This document shows positions 1 through 7,578 of a stretch of DNA of 17,825 bases, in pieces (positions within the stretch are counted from its first letter, which is position 1; each line of letters opens with the position of its first letter). Source of the DNA: Candidatus Nitrosopumilus sp. (GTDB lineage Archaea > Thermoproteota > Nitrososphaeria > Nitrososphaerales > Nitrosopumilaceae); the NCBI GenBank assembly GCA_013203245.1, contig JABMOR010000090.1, positions 1 through 17,825 on the forward strand, read 5' to 3'. The notes below the pieces were generated by a model. That model was not told the origin of the DNA. It saw only the letters and a list, made by a program, of their open reading frames with translations, and did no database searches. The position numbers and the translations under genes are program-made.

Positions 1-48
1 CCTCAATTAACTTTTGTCTGTTTGACCGCCAACTTTGACGTTTTGTTT

Positions 49-849
49 TTAGAGAACTGTTTGCTTTTTGAGACTTTTTGTAAATGATGCAATCTTGGAT
101 TCAAGTTGGTCTTGAGGTGTTTTCTCAATTAATTTCAAATATGCGCTTCCTACAATTACTGCATCTGCCCCCGCTTTGATGTACTTTCTCACATCATCTG
201 GCGTTGAAACCCCGAATCCTACTCCTATTGGAATTTTCCCATTGGTTTGTTTTTTGGCTTGCTTTATTGCATCAAGTGTGTATTTTTTAATTCCAGTCTT
301 TACTCCGGTGGTACCAAACACTGCAACAAGATACAAAAACCCTGATGACGCTTTAGATATTTTTTGAATTCTTGTTTTACTTGTATTTGGTGAAATTAGA
401 AATATTGTATCTGCTTTATTTTTTGCAGCCTGTAGGTATTCTTTTGATTCCTCAATTGACATATCTGGAAGGATAAATCCATCAATTCCTGCCTTTTTAG
501 CCTCTAAAATGAATTTCCCATACCCTTTGTGATATAGGATGTTGGTGTAAGTCATTAGGATTAATGGAATGTCTGTTTCTTTTCTAATTTTTTTTACAAG
601 GCTGAAAAACTTTACAATATTTGTTCCCTTTTCCAGTGAAATGGTACTTGCATTTTGAATTACAGGCCCATCAGCTAGTGGGTCTGAGAATGGAAATCCC
701 AATTCAATAATGTCTACTCCGCCTTTTACTAGTCCTCTCACTGTTGATATGGTTGCTTTCTCATTTGGAAATCCCGACATGATATAAGATATCAGTGCCT
801 TTTGGTTTTTAGCTTCTAACTCTGCAAATTTTTCTTTAATTCTTGTCAT
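49..849 (-). CDS. trpA: Tryptophan synthase alpha subunit
   Basis: TrpA cleaves indole-3-glycerol phosphate to indole and glyceraldehyde 3-phosphate and passes indole to TrpB in the cytoplasmic alpha-beta complex. The 266-aa TIM barrel has the usual family length. The motif ELGFPFSDPLADGP gives E49 and D60, the same numbers as the catalytic Glu49 and Asp60 of the Salmonella enzyme. GVGFGVSTPDD and ADAVIVGSA near the C-terminus are the phosphate-binding loops. The start ATG lies inside the end of trpB (14-bp overlap), so this is the last gene of the trp operon and is probably translationally coupled. After the TAA stop the frame stays open for 13 more codons to a second TAA at 7-9. I see no T-rich terminator before the window edge, so the transcript may run on. 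Confidence 0.97.
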   Translation of the reverse strand: MTRIKEKFAELEAKNQKALISYIMSGFPNEKATISTVRGLVKGGVDIIELGFPFSDPLADGPVIQNASTISLEKGTNIVKFFSLVKKIRKETDIPLILMTYTNILYHKGYGKFILEAKKAGIDGFILPDMSIEESKEYLQAAKNKADTIFLISPNTSKTRIQKISKASSGFLYLVAVFGTTGVKTGIKKYTLDAIKQAKKQTNGKIPIGVGFGVSTPDDVRKYIKAGADAVIVGSAYLKLIEKTPQDQLESKIASFTKSLKKQTVL

Positions 850-2026
850 GTTTTCTCAAATAATTTTGCACTTCTTCGATGTCTTTGTCTCCTCTTCCAG
901 AAAGAGTAACTACAATTGATTCTGATTTCTTACTCTTTCTTGCAACCTTGATTGCCTCTGCAATTGCATGAGATGATTCCAAAGCTGGAATAATTCCTTC
1001 TGTTCTAGTTAATAATAGAAATGCATCAATTACTTCTGCGTCTGTTGCTGAATGATATTTTATACGTTTAGTGTCTTTATAGTATGAATGCTCAGGACCG
1101 ACTCCTGGATAATCTAATCCTGCTGAAATGCTATGTGTTTCTGTAACTTGACCTTCACTGTCTTGTAGCAGATATGTCATCATTCCATGTAGTACTCCTT
1201 TACTTCCAGCTGATAATGTCGCTGAATGCATTTTTGATTTTAATCCATGACCTGCAGCTTCTACACCGATAATTTCTGAATTTGAATCAACTAGCGGATA
1301 AAATGTTCCAATTGCATTAGAACCGCCACCAACACACGCAATTACCGTATCAGGATCTTTATTGTTAATTTTTTTCATCTGTGATTTAATCTCGTTTCCA
1401 ATCACACTTTGAAAGTCTCTTACCATTACCGGATATGGATGTGGACCAACTGCAGATCCTAACAAATAATAGGTGTTCTCTACATTTGTAATCCAGTCAC
1501 GAATTGCCTCATTAATTGCGTCTTTGAGTGTTTTAGAGCCTGATTTAACTGGATGAACTTTACATCCAAGCATATTCATTCGAAGTACATTTTGTTTTTG
1601 TCTTATCGTATCTCTATATCCCATGTACACTTCAGCCTTCATTCCTAATGCTGCACATGCCATTGCAGTTGCAACTCCGTGTTGCCCTGCACCTGTTTCT
1701 GCGATGATCCTTTTTTTATTCATTTTTTTTGCAAGTAATGCTTGGCCTAGAGTATTGTTTATTTTGTGAGCTCCTCCATGAAGTAGATCTTCTCGTTTAA
1801 GATAGATTTTACCCCCGCCTAATTTTTCTGATAAATTTTTTGCATAGTATAGTGGTGTGGGTCTTCCGGCATAGACTTTGAGATAATAGTCTAATTCTTT
1901 TTTAAATCCTTTATCGTTTTTAAATTTAAGATAATTTTCTTCTAGTTCTTCAATTGCAGGAACTAGTGTTTCTGGAATATACTTTCCACCAAATTCTCCA
2001 AATCTGCCATTTTTAGGATATTTCAA
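836..2026 (-). CDS. trpB: Tryptophan synthase beta subunit
   Basis: TrpB is the PLP enzyme that condenses indole with serine to make tryptophan. The 396-aa product starts with MKYPKNGRFGEFGGKYIPET, typical of TrpB1 (the TrpA-partnered form). The PLP lysine is K88 in GGAHKINNTLGQAL, the catalytic glutamate is E110 in AETGAGQHG, and GGGSNAIG is the cofactor-phosphate loop. The start codon is TTG at 2026-2024 and overlaps the trpC stop as TTGA. The homology at residue 2 onward and the overlap together support this non-ATG start. It sits between trpC and trpA with no space for trpF. Confidence 0.97.
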   Translation of the reverse strand: MKYPKNGRFGEFGGKYIPETLVPAIEELEENYLKFKNDKGFKKELDYYLKVYAGRPTPLYYAKNLSEKLGGGKIYLKREDLLHGGAHKINNTLGQALLAKKMNKKRIIAETGAGQHGVATAMACAALGMKAEVYMGYRDTIRQKQNVLRMNMLGCKVHPVKSGSKTLKDAINEAIRDWITNVENTYYLLGSAVGPHPYPVMVRDFQSVIGNEIKSQMKKINNKDPDTVIACVGGGSNAIGTFYPLVDSNSEIIGVEAAGHGLKSKMHSATLSAGSKGVLHGMMTYLLQDSEGQVTETHSISAGLDYPGVGPEHSYYKDTKRIKYHSATDAEVIDAFLLLTRTEGIIPALESSHAIAEAIKVARKSKKSESIVVTLSGRGDKDIEEVQNYLRKHDKN

Positions 2027-2802
2027 TATGCATTCACCAATTTTTTTACTTGTTCTTCAATGTTGTCACTTTTCATTATGCTTGAACCTATCAAAAATGC
2101 ATCTGCACCACACTTTTTTAGATATTGAATATCCTCCGGTGTATTAATTCCACTTTCAGATAGTATTGGTCTTGATTTCTCTATTCCTAAAAGAATATTT
2201 TCAGTAGTTTTAAGATCAATTTCCAATGTATCTAGATTCCTGTTGTTAATTCCAATTAAATCTGCTTTTGTGTTTAATGCATTTTGGAGTTCTTGTTTTG
2301 TATGCACCTCTAACAAAATCTGTAATCCTTGTTTGTGACCGTAATCAATGAATTCATCAATATCTGAGAGGAATTTTTGATCAAACAATGATTGTATGAC
2401 TAACATGTAATCTGCCCCCATCTTTTTTGCAGCATCAATTTGAATTTTATCAATCATGATGTCTTTCATGAGCATTGGCACATCCACTGCCTCTCTTACC
2501 TTCATGAAATACTCTGGTGAGCCCTGAAATAGGTGTGGTTGAGTCAAAACTGATAGTGCTTTTGATCCTCCTGCAATCATTTGTTTTGCTATACTTGCAG
2601 GATCTGTCAATGTCTTGATTTTACCTAGAGATGGTGATGAAAATTTTATCTCAGTTAGTAGTGTGGCATGTGGGTTTGTGTTAATTATTTGGATGAAATC
2701 TTTGGTTGATTTTTGCAAATCAGCTTCAACTTCATAAACTCCATCATCAATTGCCATCTGTGAATTATTCACAAGTTTTCGTAAAATATTTTCAGCCATC
2801 AT
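2023..2802 (-). CDS. trpC: Indole-3-glycerol-phosphate synthase
   Basis: TrpC closes the ring of CdRP to form indole-3-glycerol phosphate. The 259-aa barrel carries EIKFSSPSLG (E51, K53, S56), MLMKD with K112, LLEVH with E164, GINNRNL (183-189) and SESGI, the recognised IGPS active-site signatures. It is a stand-alone TrpC with no fused TrpF domain. Two tandem ATG codons (2802 and 2799) are possible starts. A GGAG sequence just upstream on the minus strand (about 2807-2810) suits either and gives better spacing to 2799. The start lies within the end of trpD (11-bp overlap). This is one of the few genes here with a visible Shine-Dalgarno-like sequence, as expected for an internal operon gene. 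Confidence 0.96.
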   Translation of the reverse strand: MMAENILRKLVNNSQMAIDDGVYEVEADLQKSTKDFIQIINTNPHATLLTEIKFSSPSLGKIKTLTDPASIAKQMIAGGSKALSVLTQPHLFQGSPEYFMKVREAVDVPMLMKDIMIDKIQIDAAKKMGADYMLVIQSLFDQKFLSDIDEFIDYGHKQGLQILLEVHTKQELQNALNTKADLIGINNRNLDTLEIDLKTTENILLGIEKSRPILSESGINTPEDIQYLKKCGADAFLIGSSIMKSDNIEEQVKKLVNAY

Positions 2803-3838
2803 TGATCTCCTTTAATTTTGATATGTCTCCTGTATCTTGTATAAATTTCTCTAACACTGAAAATGCTTTTCCACTTTTTATTGTGTTTAATGCCAATTCT
2901 ACAGCTTCTTCAAAGTTTTTAGAAATGTTTGCAACTATTAATCCACCAGCTGCATTTAGTGCAGTAGTTTCAATCATTGCCTGGTTTGCTGTATTGTTTA
3001 ATACTTTTACAAATGATGTTATGGCCTCTTCTTTAGTTTTGATTTGAATGTCTTCTAAAGACGATTTATGCAAACCTACTACTTCGGGGTCAATTGCATT
3101 CATTAACACTTTATCATTTTTTAATATGCATATGCGATTAACTGCACTAGTGGAGAATTCATCCATACCGTCATCTGAGCGAACAGTCATAATATTTTCT
3201 GCCCCCTTTCTTTTGAGAATTAATGGTAACCTATCCAAATACTCTGTAGAGAAAACCCCTACTAGTTGGTTTTTTACTCCAGCTGGATTTGATATTGGAC
3301 CTAGTAGATTAAATGCGGTTCTTTTTCCTAATTGTTTTCTAGCTGCTGATACATGTTTCATTGCAGGATGAAACTTTTGTGCAAACATAAAACAAATATT
3401 GTGTTTTTGTAAAATGTCTGCAATTTTGTTTGGCTCTGAATTCAAATCATATCCAAAATATTCAAAAATATCTGCACTTCCTGAAACTCCTGAACTTGAA
3501 CGGTTTCCATGTTTTGCAACGATTCCACCAGCTGCTGCCACCACAAATGACGCTGTGGTGGAAATATTGAATGTCTGGAGTTTGTCCCCTCCAGTACCAC
3601 ACATGTCTATGACTGTTCCATGATTTTTAGCCTCAACTTTGAGTGAAAATTCCTGCATTTTGTCAAGCATCCCGAGTAATTCATCATCTGTCTCCCCTTT
3701 CTCTGCTAGATATGATAGAAAATCCACATTTTGTATATCGTTTGTTTTGCCTGATAGGATATCTGTCATGACTTGATTCATCTCATCATATGTGAGATCT
3801 GTCTTTTCTTGTAATTTAGTAATAAAATCTGAAATCAT
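2792..3838 (-). CDS. trpD: Anthranilate phosphoribosyltransferase
   Basis: TrpD transfers the phosphoribosyl group of PRPP to anthranilate. The 348-aa protein has the usual length and architecture: a helical N-terminal domain followed by DMCGTGGDKLQTFNIST (PRPP loop, GTGGD at 81-85), AKHGNRSSSGVSGSADIFE (KHGNR at 109-113) and the metal-binding SDDGMDEFS (221-229). The ATG start overlaps the end of trpG by 4 bp (ATGA type), which suggests termination-reinitiation coupling. It matches nucleoside-phosphorylase-family TrpD well, and no key residue appears missing. Confidence 0.97.
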   Translation of the reverse strand: MISDFITKLQEKTDLTYDEMNQVMTDILSGKTNDIQNVDFLSYLAEKGETDDELLGMLDKMQEFSLKVEAKNHGTVIDMCGTGGDKLQTFNISTTASFVVAAAGGIVAKHGNRSSSGVSGSADIFEYFGYDLNSEPNKIADILQKHNICFMFAQKFHPAMKHVSAARKQLGKRTAFNLLGPISNPAGVKNQLVGVFSTEYLDRLPLILKRKGAENIMTVRSDDGMDEFSTSAVNRICILKNDKVLMNAIDPEVVGLHKSSLEDIQIKTKEEAITSFVKVLNNTANQAMIETTALNAAGGLIVANISKNFEEAVELALNTIKSGKAFSVLEKFIQDTGDISKLKEINDG

Positions 3839-4431
3839 TTTTTTCTATCCTTTACTTGTTTGATAAAATTACTGAGAATTTTTTTCCCATCTTCTGTCAT
3901 TATTGATTCTGGATGGAATTGCACTCCTTGAATTAGATATTCTTTATGTTCAATTGCCATGATTTCCCCATCATCTGATGCAGTTGCAGTAACTTGTAAC
4001 ACCTCTGGAATTATGGTTTTATCTCCAACCAAGCTATGATATCTTGTTGCTCTAAATGGATTTTTTACATCTGTGAATAATTTTGAATTACTATGATTGA
4101 CAGGACTCGTCTTTCCATGTCTTACACAACCTGCATTAGTGACTTTACCTCCAAATGCATGAATGATCCCTTGATGTCCTAGGCATACTCCTAGAATTGG
4201 TGTGTGAGGTCCGATGTCTTTTATGACTTCTGAGCAAACCCCAAAGTATTTTTTATCTTCTGGAGTTCCAGGACCTGGTGAAATTATTATGGCGTCATAC
4301 TTTTTTTCTTTAATTTGCTGCAATGTGATTTTGTCATTTCTAATTACGTCACACTCTACTCCTAGTTCTCCTAGGTATTGTGCAATGTTATACACGAATG
4401 AATCATAATTATCAATTATTAAAAATTTCAA
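3835..4431 (-). CDS. trpG: Anthranilate synthase component II (glutamine amidotransferase)
   Basis: TrpG hydrolyses glutamine and channels ammonia to TrpE for anthranilate formation. It is a 198-aa class I amidotransferase. The nucleophile is C83 in GVCLGHQG, and the His-Glu pair is H173 and E175 in GVQFHPESI. SPGPGTPED (51-59) forms the oxyanion-loop region, and YHSL is also typical. The gene lies directly after trpE with a 4-bp start/stop overlap, which argues for TrpG rather than the folate paralog PabA, although the two families are close in sequence. Confidence 0.95.
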   Translation of the reverse strand: MKFLIIDNYDSFVYNIAQYLGELGVECDVIRNDKITLQQIKEKKYDAIIISPGPGTPEDKKYFGVCSEVIKDIGPHTPILGVCLGHQGIIHAFGGKVTNAGCVRHGKTSPVNHSNSKLFTDVKNPFRATRYHSLVGDKTIIPEVLQVTATASDDGEIMAIEHKEYLIQGVQFHPESIMTEDGKKILSNFIKQVKDRKK

Positions 4432-5828
4432 TTAGATGCCTCCTTTAATGCTTGAAGCATGGCGCCAGCTTTGTGTTCTGTTTCTTTGAATTCATTTGCT
4501 GCAACAGAGTCTGATACTATACCTGCACCTGATTGGACAAAGCCTTTGTCATTTTCAATGAATATACTTCTGATTGCAATTGCAAAGTCACAGCACCCAT
4601 TGTATGAGAAATAGCCTACTGCTCCGGCGTATGGTCCTCTTGCTTCTGTTTCTAATTCATCGATAATCTCCATTGCTCTAACTTTTGGTGCTCCTGATAC
4701 TGTCCCTGCAGGAAATACTGCCTGAAATGCATCAAACATGTCATTTTCAGGCGCCAAATTACCTACAACATGACTTACAATGTGCTGAACATGACTGAAT
4801 CGCTTTATTTCCATTAATGATTCTGGATGAACTGAACCGTATTTGCAAACCTTTCCAATATCATTTCTACCTAAATCTACAAGCATTGTATGCTCTGCTA
4901 ATTCTTTTTCATCGTGAATTAATTCTTCAGATAACGCCTTGTTTTTCTCTTCATCATCTGTAATTTTTCTAGTTCCTGCAATTGGGAATGTCTCTACTTT
5001 ATCATTAGTAATTCTAACTAGCATTTCCGGCGATGCACCAATGATTGTTTTATTGCCTTGCTTTAGATGATACATGTATGGTGAAGGATTTAATTTTCTC
5101 AGTGTTTTGTATAATGTTAGATTATCCCCATTTGTGTCAAATGCAAATTTTCTAGATAACACTACTTGGAAAACATCTCCGTCATGAATGTATTTTTTTG
5201 CCTTGTTTACAATTTCTGAATATTTTGATTCATCCATATTTGGTATGACATCACTTGAGTGGAATTCTCCAAAGGAGTCTTCCCCCATTACTAATTTGTC
5301 AAATCTATTCTCATCATGGTAAAAGTAGAATAATTTTTCATGTATTTTATCATATAATATGCCGTCATCATAAATCCCAAATTCCATTAACGGCTGTGGT
5401 GAATTATGAGTATCTGCAATACCTTCTACTAATCTTATTGCATCATAGTTTACTACTCCTACTGCTCCTCCAAGATATCGATAACTTTGATCATTTGATT
5501 TTCCTAATAATTTCTTTAATTCTATGAATGGTTCTGTAGTTTGGATAGTTGTTGTTTTTCCATTTTCAATAATTTCTACTTTATCTGAATATCCCTTGAG
5601 AATTATTTTGGGGTCAAAACCCATCACTGATGTCTCTGCTAGAACTTCAGGACCAGTTAGGGATTCAAAGAGAAATGAATGAGAATAGTTTCTTGAAATT
5701 TTATTATAAATTTGAAATTGATTTTCAGATAAATCTAGGGGTATTACTTTTGCTTGAGCATTTCCAAAGGTGTCCACCCATAAACAAAATTCTGATGGTT
5801 TATTATTTAAATTGATGAGTAAATTCAA
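4428..5828 (-). CDS. trpE: Anthranilate synthase component I
   Basis: TrpE converts chorismate to anthranilate using ammonia supplied by TrpG. Conserved chorismate-binding signatures are DGDVFQVVLSRKF (216-228), GASPEM (264-269), PIAGTR (282-287), VDLGRNDIGKV (317-327), GTVSGAPK (375-382) and QSGAGIVSDS (432-441). FLFES (52-56) and NPSPYMYHL (247-255) correspond to the tryptophan feedback-binding regions, so the enzyme is probably product-inhibited. The start is uncertain. The longest frame begins with TTG at 5828 (466 aa). GTG at 5777 would give 449 aa beginning DTFGNAQAKVIPLD. Each candidate has an AT-rich box at a plausible distance upstream (about 5853-5860 and 5804-5811). It is the first gene of the trp operon. 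Confidence 0.95.
   Translation of the reverse strand: MNLLINLNNKPSEFCLWVDTFGNAQAKVIPLDLSENQFQIYNKISRNYSHSFLFESLTGPEVLAETSVMGFDPKIILKGYSDKVEIIENGKTTTIQTTEPFIELKKLLGKSNDQSYRYLGGAVGVVNYDAIRLVEGIADTHNSPQPLMEFGIYDDGILYDKIHEKLFYFYHDENRFDKLVMGEDSFGEFHSSDVIPNMDESKYSEIVNKAKKYIHDGDVFQVVLSRKFAFDTNGDNLTLYKTLRKLNPSPYMYHLKQGNKTIIGASPEMLVRITNDKVETFPIAGTRKITDDEEKNKALSEELIHDEKELAEHTMLVDLGRNDIGKVCKYGSVHPESLMEIKRFSHVQHIVSHVVGNLAPENDMFDAFQAVFPAGTVSGAPKVRAMEIIDELETEARGPYAGAVGYFSYNGCCDFAIAIRSIFIENDKGFVQSGAGIVSDSVAANEFKETEHKAGAMLQALKEASN
5804..5811 (-). promoter_or_regulatory. Candidate TATA box for trpE
   Basis: On the minus strand this reads TTTAAATA, a good archaeal TATA core. Its centre is about 30 nt upstream of the GTG at 5777, which would give a leader of only a few bases. 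It lies inside the longest trpE frame, so it works only if the shorter GTG-started protein is the real one. A weaker AAATAAAC box at 5853-5860 would serve the TTG at 5828 instead. Confidence 0.45.
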
Positions 5829-5876
5829 CTATGATCATTCTTGTCTTATCTTGTTTATTTTCAGGCATGGAATTAT

Positions 5877-5893
5877 TACGGTATAGTACGGTA
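5877..5893. repeat. Tandem heptamer TACGGTA x2, possible operator
   Basis: TACGGTA occurs at 5877-5883 and again at 5887-5893, an exact 10-bp period, i.e. about one helical turn. It lies between the divergent trpE and 5928 genes and ends just before the TTTATA box (5896-5901) of the latter. It is a GC-richer patch in a very AT-rich intergenic region. An operator role is inference from position and spacing only. Confidence 0.4.
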
Positions 5894-5927
5894 CCTTTAT
5901 AGTCTAGTTGATCGTAATATCCTCATA

Positions 5928-6128
5928 ATGCGGGGGGCAAATCAAACAATCATACGCGATATGCAGATTTTAAAATCTCAAACTGTTTTAACTTCAGTTA
6001 GTAAGGTAGAGTGTTATGTTTGTGGAAAAGGCCTACAAGATGGTCATAGCATAACTGCTAAAACACTCCCTAACGGTATTGTTTTATTTTGTGATGTTCA
6101 TTATTCATTACAATCAAATGATTGTTGA
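5928..6128 (+). CDS. Small CxxC/CxxH zinc-finger protein
   Basis: This is a small protein of unknown function with a probable zinc site: ECYVCGKGLQDGH supplies a CxxC pair, and LFCDVHY supplies a CxxH pair about 27 residues later, a treble-clef-like arrangement. The open frame extends back to a TTG at 5841, but ATG at 5928 (66 aa) has a TTTATA box at 5896-5901 about 29 nt upstream, so I prefer it. A further in-frame ATG at 5961 would give 55 aa and still keep the whole zinc site. The gene is divergent from the trp operon and shares its regulatory region. No enzyme motif is visible; a DNA/RNA- or protein-binding role is inference. Confidence 0.75.
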   Translation: MRGANQTIIRDMQILKSQTVLTSVSKVECYVCGKGLQDGHSITAKTLPNGIVLFCDVHYSLQSNDC

Positions 6129-6163
6129 ATTCAATTTTCATTCTTGGTAATTAACTGGTATTT

Positions 6164-6169
6164 TTTATA
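6164..6169 (+). promoter_or_regulatory. TATA box of the CBS-domain gene
   Basis: TTTATA is centred 24.5 nt before the ATG at 6191, the expected spacing for a leaderless archaeal transcript. No Shine-Dalgarno-like sequence precedes the ATG. Confidence 0.6.
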
Positions 6170-6190
6170 ACTGATAAATTTTATAATGTT

Positions 6191-7039
6191 ATGAAATCTG
6201 CTAAAGACTACATGAATTCACCTAGAACCATTAAGCGTGACTCTAGCTTGGCTGATGTTTTAAAAAAAATAATTGATGAGAAAAAAAGCCGATTACTGGT
6301 AACTGAAAATAATAAAATTACTGGTCTTGTCTCTGAAAAAGATTTAGGTGTTTTTCTCTTTATGGATACATCTGAAAGAAAACTAGACGAAATTCCGTTA
6401 TCTGAAATTATGAAAACAATGATAACTATTGATGAGAAAACTGGGCTTGACAAATGTGCCGAATTGATGATGAGAAATTCAATTGGCTCTTTGATAGTAA
6501 CTGCAAATGATGAGGTTGTCGGAATTTTAACTAAGACTGATCTTGTAAGATATTTCACTAAAACTCATCCGGGTGAAAAAATTGTTGGAGAATACATGTC
6601 TCCATATTATGCTTGGCAATATTCTGATGCTCCATTATACAAAGTAGTATTGAAAATGATTGATGATGGTATTTCTAGAGTGATACTTCGGAATCATGAT
6701 GAACTCCCTGTTGGTATCGTTACATTTCGTGATTTATTTGAATTAGCACTAAAACAAGGAAATTACGATGATGTTCTTGATAATACTGATCCAGTAATAT
6801 CTATAATATTTCCAAGAAAAGGATTTATCTCAGAATCTGGTTTTGGTGGAAGCGTCAAAGTAAGTGATGTGATGAGCAAAAGTGTTGTTTCTGTAGATTA
6901 TGATGAAGATTTGGCAAAAGCAGGCCGATTACTATTGGAGAAAAATATCAACGGTGCGGGAGTTTTATCTAGCCATGATAGCATTATTGGAATAATTAGT
7001 AAAACCGACATTGTCAAAGCTGTAGCATTTTTGAAATAA
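6191..7039 (+). CDS. Four-CBS-domain protein (two Bateman modules)
   Basis: This 282-aa soluble protein is built almost wholly of CBS repeats: about 5-55 (ending GLVSEKDL), 70-123 (VVGILTKTDLVRYF), 132-187 (PVGIVTFRDLFELA) and 223-280 (IIGIISKTDIVKAV). Each repeat shows the V/I-G-I/L-V/I-x-x-x-D signature. A linker of about 35 residues (188-221) precedes the fourth. Tandem CBS pairs usually bind adenine nucleotides or S-adenosylmethionine and act as energy or ligand sensors. There is no attached catalytic or DNA-binding domain, so the partner is unknown. It is apparently monocistronic, with its own TATA box and a leaderless ATG. Confidence 0.9.
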   Translation: MKSAKDYMNSPRTIKRDSSLADVLKKIIDEKKSRLLVTENNKITGLVSEKDLGVFLFMDTSERKLDEIPLSEIMKTMITIDEKTGLDKCAELMMRNSIGSLIVTANDEVVGILTKTDLVRYFTKTHPGEKIVGEYMSPYYAWQYSDAPLYKVVLKMIDDGISRVILRNHDELPVGIVTFRDLFELALKQGNYDDVLDNTDPVISIIFPRKGFISESGFGGSVKVSDVMSKSVVSVDYDEDLAKAGRLLLEKNINGAGVLSSHDSIIGIISKTDIVKAVAFLK

Positions 7040-7207
7040 TTTTGTAAATTCATCTATTTATTATCAAAAATAGTCGTGAAAAGTCGAGATATTCTATGTG
7101 ATTGATTATGATTTTTGAGAATTTTTTAGATGATTAATTCTTTGTATTCGAACGTGTCACATCTGAATTATACACAACTTTATGATAAAATTCAAAGTAT
7201 CATGTGT

Positions 7208-7561
7208 ATGGCATTAGTTGAAGTTTCGAAATCCCTTCCAGAGATTCTCAACAAATTTGCGTTAACGCAAAATGAATTAAAAATATATCTTCACCTTGTG
7301 AAAAATGGACCAAAGCCTGCAAATGAGATTGGTAAGGATCTAAAAATTTACAGAACTGAAACTTATCGCTTATTGAATTCATTAGAAAAGAAAAAAATGG
7401 TAAACATGATTTTTGCCAAACCTACAAAATTTTTAGCAATTGGATATGTTGATGCCCTTGATGTGTTGATTGGTACTGAATTAAATAGATTAACTGAACT
7501 TCAATTAATGAAAGATACTTTATCCAAAGTAAATTTTTCAAAAACAACTTCATTGATCTAA
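7208..7561 (+). CDS. TrmB-like helix-turn-helix transcriptional regulator
   Basis: This is a short winged-helix protein. Residues about 20-75 (LTQNELKIYLHL, then NEIGKDLKIYRTETYRLLNS) match the N-terminal HTH of TrmB-family archaeal regulators, with recognition helix around YRTETYRLLNSLEKK. At 117 aa it lacks the large sugar-binding C-terminal domain of full-length TrmB, so the effector and targets are unknown. The frame is open back to ATG at 7130. I prefer ATG 7208 because an AT-rich box (CTTTATGATA, 7178-7187) is centred about 26 nt upstream and the residues before it do not resemble the fold. ATG 7202 is a close alternative. It lies convergent to the helicase gene, with a gap of 17 bp. 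Confidence 0.8.
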   Translation: MALVEVSKSLPEILNKFALTQNELKIYLHLVKNGPKPANEIGKDLKIYRTETYRLLNSLEKKKMVNMIFAKPTKFLAIGYVDALDVLIGTELNRLTELQLMKDTLSKVNFSKTTSLI

Positions 7562-7578
7562 TGAAAACTGTCTTTTTA

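Noticed and set aside
3048..5815. Several plus-strand frames of 60-107 codons opposite trpD, trpG and trpE
   Set aside because: They are antisense shadows of strongly conserved trp genes.
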